Shown here in pieces: positions 10,790 through 19,565 of a DNA stretch of 26,813 bases. A model generated the notes under the pieces. The model searched no databases, was not told the DNA's origin, and saw only the letters and a list, made by a program, of their open reading frames with translations. Source of the DNA: Azolla pinnata (lineage: Eukaryota; Streptophyta; Polypodiopsida; Salviniales; Salviniaceae); contig JBBBWG010028943.1 in NCBI GenBank assembly GCA_037176905.1, positions 2,501 to 29,313 of the forward strand, given 5' to 3'. Each line of letters begins with the position of its first letter. Position 1 is the stretch's first letter. Position numbers and translations under genes: made by a program.

Positions 10790-11000
10790 ATTGTATACAC
10801 CTATACGTATGCGCATATAACATGCATTTGTATATACATACATACGCACATGGTGATAATACTCGTCTACGTGCTTGAAGCTCTCAGAAAGCATGTATGC
10901 ATGTAGACATGCAGCTGGCACATGCACATATACGACGCTATGTACATACATAAACATGCGTATAGGTATACGTGTACGTACGTATCCGTATAGGCGCGCG
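10790..11000. repeat. Imperfect ATAC/GTAC alternating purine-pyrimidine tract
   Basis: A stretch rich in TATAC, CATGCA, GTATAC, GTACGTACGTA and GCGCGC steps, about 190 bases before the RAD23 start codon. It resembles the tract before CYP40 but is more degenerate and contains several self-complementary palindromes. Confidence 0.6.
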
Positions 11001-11191
11001 TATTGTAATGTAGGGTTTACTGATACAATAGAAGTTAGCGGTGACGGCCGTTATCTTTGACGGCGCTGCTAAAATACAACAACGCGCGCGACAGACGGAA
11101 CGAGAAAGCAGAGACGTGGGCTTCTCCCGTTTCACTCAGGCTAGGTTCCAGAGCAGCAGCCCAATCCAGTTCCCAGCTCATTTGCGCAGCC

Positions 11192-12447
11192 ATGAAGGTG
11201 TCCGTGAAAACCCTGAAAGGCAACCAATTTGAGATGGATATCGACGGCTCCGACACGGTAAGGATTCCTCTCCCCCTTCGCTTTGTTTTGTTATTTGCTC
11301 GATCCCGCCATGCTCAAGGCTGGGGCTCGGATTTAGGGTTTTGATTTTTGAGGTCCAGGGTTTGACTTTTTCTTCGGGTTTAACGCTAGTCTCCAAGTCC
11401 TGAGATTTGGTCTAGGTTTAAGATTATGGGTAATGATGGATAGATCTTAATCAGGATGACTGTTAACGATAAGTGGTTGATTTGGATCGTGGTTATTCAT
11501 AAGACGTTAATGCATGACTCTTAACCGCTTATCTGGAGTATGGATCTCGGATTATTTTTCCTTTTTATTTGAAAGTGGGTGGGATTGGGTCCTATGCATC
11601 TAAAACCGCTATTTGATCTTTATGCCTTGTTTAAGAGAGGGTGGAGAGGCTGGGTTTACCTGACCGATGCTGTGAAACCCAAACCTTTAGCCTAAAACCC
11701 TGATCTTGGGATGAAGGTTTTACTTATAGCAATAGTGCATATATTTTCACTGATGATGCTGCACGCGTATAGTTGTTAAACTCTTAAAGTTAGGCCTAGC
11801 TTTGGGAATTGGGTTCATCATAAGATCTGAATGCATAAACCTTAACCCTTGTTGCATATTTGGATTTCATTCTATGTTCTCGATCTGAATGGGCACATAT
11901 AGATGTGTATTTTGATGATGACTATGTTCTTGATCTGATCGCAAATGAGATCCTGAGAATGTCTGTAGAGTTTATGCCCATTGAAAGCACGCATTCAGAT
12001 ATACTTATTGATTCCTGCGGATCTGATTGGTTTGAGAAGTACTCACATGTTATATTTTTGATGCGTATGTGTCAGAATTTTCAGTTAAAATTTAAGTGTA
12101 TTCAATTATTTGTGTTTCAAGGAACTTGCTTGGCATATACAAAAGGTACATAAGAAAACATTTCAAATGAATTCTTTCTTTATTATGCGGTTTCTAATGT
12201 CTTCAATAAATGATCTCCGTTGATAGTATGCCGGTTTATTAACTGGACTCCATGTTTTTTGTTTGGAAAAACTTAATTTGCGTTTGTTGTTGGTGATGCA
12301 CTGTAGCTTGGGCACCTAGAGATTTTTCCAGACAAAATGGAGTTATTCAATAGTGTTTCTTTTGCAATACAGATATGATACGTCTTACTAATTGGTTTTT
12401 ATTGTGTTTCCTTGGGTTTTACGCATTTCACCTGTCATGTTAATTGG

Positions 12448-12482
<35 letters not shown>

Positions 12483-15400
12483 TGTTTTATATATTTGAGA
12501 TGGCTACATCAGGCACACATCGAATTTTCTATGCTTAATTCAATTTTATGTAGTGATTCTGTTGTTTTTTTCATTGAAAACTTTGACTTTCCGCTCTTAA
12601 CTTGATTAATGGCTTTACATTGATTTGTGTTCATCTGTTTTTGACTCATGATTGTATATATTCTTTTGTATATGCTCGTATTAAGGAAATTACCGTTCAG
12701 TTCTCATGGTTCAATGTTTTTTTGATGTAGCAACAATAAAGAGTAGAACCTAATATCTATCCCACACCTTTGTTGTGGAGATAATCCGTCATCCATATCA
12801 CCTGTGCTTGTTAGATCAGGAAACTTGTGCCGAAGATTGTCTTTGATATACCCTAGCTTGAATGCAGAACTTTCCAGGCAATTCTGAAGTTGTACTGACC
12901 AGGTGGTCATGTCTTCTATGTTATGCATGGATGTAATTGGTCTTCTTGCTAATGTGTATGTAGGAAACACATTACCAATGGGCAGTAGTTTGGGTCAGTT
13001 GGTTCTAAGAAATTGTTTTTCTGACAGTCTATCTGTTTGTGGAATGCAGATTCAGGCCATAAAAAAGAGAATTGAAGATCTTCAAGGTGCAGATGCATAT
13101 CCATGCTCTCAACAGATCATAATATATAAAGGGAAAGTGCTAAAGGATGAAACTACGGTGGAAGAAAATGGTGTGATTGAGAACAGTTTCTTAGTTATCA
13201 TGCTCACAAAGGTATGCAATAAAGTGTCCTTAAAAAGAACCATAATTAACATACGTGAGACAAGTTTCCTTGCTGAAATATGTGAAAATATATACAAGTA
13301 AGGTCTAGGAATATGTTGAAGTTAAGTTATTTGATTATTTTTCTTTGTAGCTGACATTATCCACTGACTTGGGTATATTTTTAGACTAAGCCTGCATCTT
13401 CTGTGCCATCGAGGGCGTCGGAGAGTACTTCAGCTCAGGTAAGTTTTGGAGAATAGTTTTTAACATTCTGAGCTAATGAATATTTATCAATATTGCCTAC
13501 TAATGGTAGGTGCCTATAACAACTTTGCCACCTGCTCCTGCTCCTAGTCCAGCAACACCTGCATCACCAGCAGCAGTTCCTGTACCAGCTGCGCCGTGGG
13601 TTTCTCAAATTTATCCATCCATCCAAGATCTATATCAATTTATTCTACATCTGCATTTGTATCTCTTTCTTTATATATATATCCGTCTATAAATATCTAC
13701 ATCAATCTGTCTATACATATTTATATCCATCAATCTACCTATCTCTCTCTCTCTCTATATGTGTGTGTGTGTAAATGTACAAGTACATGTAAATATATAG
13801 ATATTTTAAGGCTTATACAAATGCGGTTGTCAACATTATATGTAGCTTTTCTCATAAATAGTTTAAATTCATGCGACCTGTCTTTTATTTCAAATTAACA
13901 GATCAGGACCTACAATAACTGTTGCAGACCCAAATTCAGCTCCCACAGAGTGAGTATTATTACATTGTTGCACTTATGATTCTATCAGTGCCCAAATGGG
14001 TCCCACTTACACTAGTGCTCAGAAGAGTTCCAGTTCTACTAGTACCCAAAAGTGTTTATACGACTGATGAAGTGGTGTTGGTAGGCCTGCAGTTCATGGG
14101 CAGGGTGCTTCAAACCTTGTAACTGGGACGAGTCTACAACAAACAATTGACTGGATCATGGATATGGGTGGGGGAAGCTGGGATAGAGAAACCGTGCAAA
14201 GGGCTTTACGGGCTGCTTTTAACAATCCAGAGAGAGCCGTAGAATATCTTTATAATGTAAGTTTTCTGGTGTAAAGGTTGTAATATATGGCATATGCACA
14301 TGACATAGCACATGTTGGACATTAGCAAACAAGTGCGCATCAAAGACATTTCTGTAGCATTATGCAATGTGTGTGTACCAGAATTATGTCGTACTATATT
14401 GCACGGTGCACCCACAGAAAAGAACTGTCTGTTGAATAAATGCTATGTATATTTAGGGGATACCAAATACATCAGATATTGCGCCAGTAATTCCTGGTAT
14501 AGGGGGTGCAGCTCCTCCACCAGATTCAACTCCTGTGCCTGCCCCTATCCCAACTCCATCCACTCCAGCTCCAACTGCTGCTGGAGGACCTAATGCAGCT
14601 CCATTGGATCTCTTTCCACAGGTTTGTGTCATATGAATTCTATCTTGGGTTATTTTGTCCGCTAAGTCTTTTACCTGCAACCTTATCCATATTTGCTGCA
14701 CTGAAAGACTCTAATTATATATTTTTCTATCATTGTTCAGGGCATTCCTGGTTTAGGTGGATCTGCTGCTCCTGGGGCTCTTGACTTCCTTAGAAACAAT
14801 CCTCAAGTAGGTATAGATATGTGCGTGTGCGTGTGCGTGCGTGTGCAAGAGAGAGAATAGAATAGAATAGATTTTTATCATCCACAAGGAGGCTGATTGC
14901 GAAAGAATGATGCCCAGAAGATGTTGAAATTCATTAGTTATTATTGCTCTTATGGTTGTAAAACATTCGTTTCTCTGTGTTGCTATCTCGTCATAACTCC
15001 TATGTGCTTCATGTTTCTGGCATGACTTTTTGACAGTTTCAAGCTTTAAGAACCATGGTTCAAGCCAACCCTCAGATTTTACAGGTGAGCTAAATGTGCC
15101 ATAATTTGGGGTCATCTTGCTTCACCTTAGTCCTTATTACTTTGATTCGGTGCTTACATTCAGCCAATGCTACTTGAGCTTGGAAAGCAAAATCCTCAAG
15201 TCTTGCGCCTGATAAATGAAAACCAAGCAGAGTTCTTCAGGTTAATAAATGAAGCAGGTGCTGGCGAAGGTGGGGAAGGGTACGTTCTAAAGGAATCTCT
15301 CACATCATGGTTTTGTTTTTTAGACATTGTTCCTGCATATGATTTCATCATTGTTCACTTGGAAGCGTATGGTTCTGTTCATCACTGTTCTAGTGATGCT

Positions 15401-16111
15401 TTTTGTTCATTTTTTAGAGAAGTTGTTTAAACAGCAGTCTTTTATTTTTGCAGTAATCTGCTTGGGCAAATGGGTGAAGCCATGCCGCAAACAATCAATG
15501 TTACACCAGAGGAGAATGAAGCCATAGAGCGGGTAACTTAACATATATATTCTCACTTGTTTTTCCATTTGGAAACACTAGGTAAGCAAGGCGTTTTAGT
15601 GAAGAATTTAGTGTTAGAAGACTGATGTATATTGTACGGACTACGCCATACCCTATTGACATAAGTTGGTAAATACCAACATTAATGTTAATGAGGACAT
15701 AGCAACATTATTGTAAATTATTAGATACTGATGTTAATGCAAATGAGTAAATACTAATATTGATATAAACGGTTAAATGCCAACATTACAGCAATGGGTA
15801 AATACCAATTTAAACTCTTAGGTACCGACATTTTGTTTGAAGCTTCTTCTATATGTAGTGCCAAATCTAAAACCAAATCTGAGTGGCCAATTCTGTCTAG
15901 AGTTTCTTAGCTGTATTCGCAGTTGAAGAGATAAAATGGTTTGCTTCTTGTTCTTGACTTGTATCAGAATCTTATTATGGGTTTTCATGCACAGCTTGAA
16001 GCCCTGGGGTTCGATAGAGCTCGTGTCATAGAAGCTTTCTTGGCTTGTGATAGAAACGAGCTTCTTGCTGCGAACTATCTGCTGGAGGATCTCGGTGAGA
16101 ACGAAGAATGA
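11192..16111 (+). CDS. RAD23: Ubiquitin receptor RAD23
   Basis: RAD23 binds polyubiquitinated proteins through its UBA domains, docks on the proteasome through its UBL domain, and stabilises XPC/RAD4 in nucleotide excision repair. Exons: 11192-11257, 13050-13211, 13385-13438, 13510-13595, 13902-13949, 14085-14256, 14457-14621, 14741-14806, 15037-15084, 15164-15279, 15454-15532, 15995-16111. All introns are GT-AG; phases sum to 392 residues plus stop. Domains: UBL (1-76, beginning [10 protein letters not shown], with [18 protein letters not shown]); Pro/Ala-rich linker (77-140); UBA1 (about 155-196, [13 protein letters not shown]); second Pro-rich linker; XPC-binding domain (about 245-315, [13 protein letters not shown] and [12 protein letters not shown]); UBA2 (about 348-388, [19 protein letters not shown]). 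The least certain junctions are exon 4/5, whose donor GCC|GTGGGT is weak, and exon 5/6, where a possible extra exon lies. Intron 1 is about 1.8 kb and holds an (AT)n run. RAD23 is a small family in most plants; the paralogue cannot be assigned here. Confidence 0.95.
12452..12478. repeat. (AT)n microsatellite in RAD23 intron 1
   Basis: A run of about thirteen AT dinucleotides inside the first intron (11258-13049). Confidence 0.9.
13740..13775. repeat. (CT)n / (GT)n microsatellites in RAD23 intron 4
   Basis: A CT run is followed within a few bases by a GT run inside the intron 13596-13901; the flanks are rich in TATC/TATA steps. Confidence 0.8.
13989..14051 (+). other. Candidate alternative exon of RAD23
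   Basis: The intron between exons 5 and 6 contains a 63-base stretch preceded by an AG acceptor (TATCAG) and followed by GT. It would join in phase to both exon 5 (…ACA GA|) and exon 6 (|G CCT) and would insert 21 codons rich in Ser, Thr and Gln (it starts Asp-Ala-Gln-Met-Gly-Pro). However, only 33 bases separate it from exon 6, too short for a normal plant intron, and reading through hits an in-frame TGA. I left it out of the main model. Confidence 0.25.
15665..15835. repeat. Degenerate ~25-bp tandem repeat in RAD23 intron 11
   Basis: About seven diverged copies of a unit resembling GGTAAATACCAACATTAATG, with recognisable copy starts near 15668, 15745, 15771 and 15796, lie inside the last intron (15533-15994). 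Confidence 0.6.
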
Positions 16112-17239
16112 AAAGAGGGGAAGGATCATGAAAAAGGAATTCTCTATATAAAAGATGGTTCCGATTCAAAGGATCCCTGGTTAACTACTTCATTTTTATT
16201 AGTGAATGGGAAGAAAATACTGGTCCATTGATTCTTACCTTAAGCATTAAGGTAAGCAAGTAGTTTGCTAGAGTACTTTGATATTTTGATTTTAGGGTTA
16301 GATGAAAGATGAGAATCGCCATGAACCCTTTTGTTTTTTCTTTCTTCACTATATAACGTATACAGGTTATTCATGATTCGAAAAAAATACCCTACATGGG
16401 CTTTTTTGTCCTCTCTCCCTCCCCTTCCCTTTGATTGAAGTAAATGGTGAAAATCTATTTCCTTTGGCATTTCCCCACCGTGGTTTCCTTCTGCATTAAT
16501 TACTGGTTTTGGGTTACTTGAATCATGTCCTGTTGTGCATCATTATGGAAGAACTTATTCCATAAATAACATAGTGGTGTCATCCCTGAATCCAAGATTT
16601 GACGGTTTTGAGCCAGTTATTTTGGTACCATTGTTTGATAATACTATGTTGGTGGAAGGAAACTGAAAGATGGGGATGATCTGTTTGGAGAAAACCAAAA
16701 CGTAAAATCTGAAACCCTGAACCCAAAGCCTTAAAACAGGCTGATTTAGTGGGCGCCAAAATTGAATCGATCAATGACAACCATACTACATATATACATT
16801 ACAGCCATGGAAGCTTCGAGCAGAGGTCAGCCGAGATTACGAACAACGATATGCAAATCGATGAGTTTCCATGGGACGAATATATGATCACAGTGAGAAA
16901 TTGCGATAGTGAAAGCAAAAAGCTATTTTGTTAGCAGCAGTAGTAGTACATGACTCGAAATTGAAGTACATAATTAAGATTTGGAAATCCGCTAATATAG
17001 TCTGTCGATAACTACTACCATGGCTCGAAACAATGGCACGCTTGTGTGTAGGATACTTGGAGGTTATTGTATATGCAAGCAGCCCAACTTGACTTCAAAA
17101 TCCTATTGAATGGAAAAGATTATGTGTGTGTGTGTGTGTGTGTGTATGTGTCTATATATATGGATGTAGATTAGGTCTGATAGATGTCCTAATACTGTCG
17201 TATGATTGATTGATTACTGTCTTTCCATTGCTTGCTTGC
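16112..17239. other. Convergent intergenic region, RAD23 and elongin-B-like 3' ends
   Basis: About 1.1 kb holding both 3' UTRs. It contains a (GT)n microsatellite at about 17122-17150. Open frames at 16240-16470 and 16580-16780 (minus) and 16749-16934 (plus) lack any recognisable domain. Confidence 0.6.
17122..17150. repeat. (GT)n microsatellite
   Basis: A run of about twelve GT dinucleotides about 90 bases beyond the stop codon of the elongin-B-like gene, probably within or near its 3' UTR. Confidence 0.85.
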
Positions 17240-17854
17240 TTAATCATCATCTGGATACAGGCTCTGGTAGTTTGCTTTGTGGATGTCGATGTTCTCCCAT
17301 TCTCCGGTGCTCTTTCTGAGCGTCAAGGCGATCACCGCCTCGTTCTCGACCTTAGCATTTTGACACAACGCCACACGGCCAGGGAAAAGCAGACGCCAGA
17401 AAAATGTCAGATCAGCGCGAAGATTAGTTTTGCTCGATTCTTAGGATCATCAAACATAGGATTATAGGGGCATATATGACCTTAGGAACCAACATATTAA
17501 ACGAACGCTCGTGTCTAAAGCTGTCGGGATCATTAACCAACATTCTACCTTTAAATCATTCAAATTAGCTTGTCTACCTTTAAATCATTCAAATTAGCCT
17601 GCTAACTGCTGGCTCCTGAGGTTAAAGCCCGTGATAGAACTGGAATCGTAACCGATTTGAGTACCTTTTGTTGGGCAAGGGTGCGGGCATCGTCGAGGAC
17701 TTGGTGGGTGGCGAGCAGGATGAGGCGCTGGCTGTGGATGTTGAAGTCGCTCAGCGTCTGCAGCTTCGCCTTCACCTCCAGCACCGTCTCCGACGGCTCG
17801 CAGTGCACGAAGAACGTGCTCTTCTTCCTCTTCACGCGGATGAAGATCAAGCCG

Positions 17855-17892
<38 letters not shown>

Positions 17893-18349
17893 GGGAGCCT
17901 GTCGTAGAATCGACGTGCAGAAACCCGTTTCTTAGACATCAGCACATTCGACATGCAGTAAAAAGTCCGATAGACGAAAGATCCTTCCTCGCTTGATTCT
18001 TTTTTTTATCAGAGAGGCTCAATCTAAATCGTAAGCAAGAGATAGCAGAGATTCGGATCATCAGGGGAAGGGGCAGAGACGCACAGTTTCGCGCCGCTTG
18101 TTCGTTCTACCTTTCGCAGGTTGAGACACATTCTTTACCTCGCGCTGACGATTAGATCTAGCCTCTAACACGTAGCTGCTTGTGAGCTTTAGCTCTGCAA
18201 GCAAGCTCTGAAACCAATGTACTGGGATTGCCAGTTTAATCAGACAAAGGCAACTAGTTCATATGCAGATATTCATGCGATGATAGGCCCAATGTGAATG
18301 CATGGCGAGAGACAGAGACAGAGACACAAGAGAGGTATGGGCTCACCAT
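17240..18349 (-). CDS. Elongin-B-like ubiquitin-fold protein
   Basis: Small ubiquitin-like protein of the elongin-B type. Elongin B pairs with elongin C and links substrate receptors to cullin ubiquitin ligases in animals; the plant relatives are less studied. Exons on the minus strand: 18349-18347 (the ATG only, plus a 5' UTR), 17898-17665 and 17350-17240, giving 115 residues; human elongin B has 118. Visible matches are LIFIRVKRKKSTFFVHC at the first beta hairpin, SETVLEVKAKLQ in the helix, HSQRLILLATHQVLDDARTL, and the C-terminal VIALTLRKSTGEWENIDI. Introns are GT-AG: GTGAGC...ACAG and GTACTC...TAAG, both phase 0. The ubiquitin-fold frame has no ATG before an upstream in-frame stop, so an upstream exon is required; ATG|GTGAGC at 18349-18347 fits exactly. 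The predicted N-terminus is Met-Ala-Pro followed by thirteen Asn from an AAC repeat. Fold assignment is firm, exon 1 less so. Confidence 0.8.
17544..17601. repeat. 29-bp tandem duplication in the elongin-B-like intron 2
   Basis: Two nearly identical copies of a 29-base unit (TCTACCTTTAAATCATTCAA...) stand side by side, differing at one base near the end. They are about 65 bases inside the donor end of the 314-base intron (17351-17664). Confidence 0.9.
17854..17892 (-). repeat. (AAC)13 microsatellite coding poly-Asn
   Basis: Thirteen GTT triplets on the plus strand lie directly after the inferred splice acceptor and would encode an Asn run just before the ubiquitin fold of the elongin-B-like protein. 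Confidence 0.9.
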
Positions 18350-18536
18350 CTGGAAAGACGAGTAATGTATGTAGACCGAATGCCGATGCCTCTTTCGTTA
18401 TTATTATTTTTTCTCTCTTTGCGCGAGTTCACACCAGCGCCGCCAGGAACTGCTCCGGTAAAAAGCTCCGAGGGCAAGGAAGGAAGGAATTGCTAATGCA
18501 CTGTCCTCCTTGGGGAAACCTCCGATCGCCGTCTTC

Positions 18537-18546
18537 CCTTTTTATA
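18537..18546 (-). promoter_or_regulatory. TATA box of the elongin-B-like gene
   Basis: The minus strand reads GTATAAAAAGGG here. A start site about 30 bases downstream gives a leader of about 160 bases, and the first ATG in that leader is the one at 18349-18347. This supports the proposed exon 1. Confidence 0.55.
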
Positions 18547-18549
18547 CGT

Positions 18550-19287
18550 ACTCGTCTCTGGCCCTTCCAGAAGCGAAAAGGGAACATATGCTGCATAACA
18601 CTGATCATCAGTCATAATCACACTCATAATCGCAGTTATAGCCTAAATAATGCTTGTCTCTCTCTTCTTTTTCTGTGCCTTCCCCTTCTCGATCGATCGA
18701 TGATGATTTGCGGCATCGTTCGCTTCCGAAAGGGAGAAAATCGTCGAATAAACCTCCTGCATGTTTGGAAAAACAGCTAGATCGACCTCGAGCTTGCTCT
18801 GTCGACCGATTCTGTTCACTCACTCTCTCTCTCTCTCTTGCTCTCTCTGTGTCCCTAATTATGGTCTCATTGTTGTCGACGATTGGATACACCTAAAAAC
18901 ACACGATCGTACGATTTGTCTCATGGGCCATATACTGTCAGCCCTAAGCAGACGTTAACATATCTTTCTTTCTTTCTTTCTTTCTCCCTGCGTGTGCGTG
19001 TGTATGCCTGTAACAATCGGAGCGTGGAATATGGATTATTCCTGTTGTAAGCAATATAATTGAAGCAAAAAAAAAAAAGAAGCCTTTTGCACTGCTGGTC
19101 GAGCGCACCAATCAGGGTCCCCATTCATTCATTCCTTCCTTCCCACTTTGGAAATGGGCAAAGCAACATCCCCTTCAAATCCTCTGTCGATTTGTATACA
19201 CATATGCTCAGCTTAGACCACTCTAATGTCCTTAGTATTTTTTACATGCTTTCGACGGTATATACTCACACACTCGCGCAGACAACA

Positions 19288-19331
<44 letters not shown>

Positions 19332-19440
19332 CTTTTCCTTTGGTTATGTGCCAAGATTCTCGGTGGACATTGTCGAAGTCAAAACCGAAATCATTCGCTG
19401 CCAAATCGGAAATCTAATCTTGGAAGACGAACAATGAGAT
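18550..19440. other. Non-coding region with simple repeats
   Basis: Upstream of the elongin-B-like promoter. It contains a GATCGATCGATGATGAT stretch near 18690, a CT-rich run near 18822-18848, (TTTC)n at about 18964-18985, a poly-A run near 19066-19078 and (CT)n at 19292-19328. No open frame carries a known domain. Confidence 0.6.
19292..19328. repeat. (CT)n microsatellite
   Basis: About eighteen uninterrupted CT dinucleotides in an otherwise featureless intergenic stretch. Confidence 0.9.
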
Positions 19441-19464
19441 CTTCCCTCCTTGCAATTGCTTCGA

Positions 19465-19565
19465 CATCAAACAAGTGGCCTGTATCTATACAGAGACGTT
19501 GGTCGATACAGACTTTTGAGGTTGTGGGTTCGATCTCCACATAATGATGTAGTTCAACCCTAACA
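19465..19565 (+). mobile_element. Possible tRNA-derived SINE remnant
   Basis: GTGGGTTCGATCTCCAC at about 19526-19542 has the form of a tRNA T-arm: a five-pair stem around the loop TTCGATC, which is also a pol III B-box. A weak A-box-like TGGTCGATACAG lies about 25 bases upstream. No complete cloverleaf can be drawn, so a decayed SINE is more likely than a tRNA gene. No target-site duplication was identified. Confidence 0.3.

Larger units (their letters stand above)
9807..11191. other. Divergent intergenic region, BAHD-like and RAD23 promoters
   Basis: About 1.4 kb between the two start codons. It contains a BAHD-side TATA candidate near 10057, a mixed-composition middle without a recognisable gene, and an alternating purine-pyrimidine tract (10790-11000) on the RAD23 side. 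Short open frames around 10366-10754 show no known domain. Confidence 0.6.

Noticed and set aside
18298..18780. 160-residue plus-strand open frame over the elongin-B-like promoter
   Set aside because: No domain, and it lies antisense to the leader and TATA box of the supported gene.
19060..19437. 125-residue open frame through the CT repeat
   Set aside because: Contains a Leu/Ser alternation from the microsatellite and no conserved segment.
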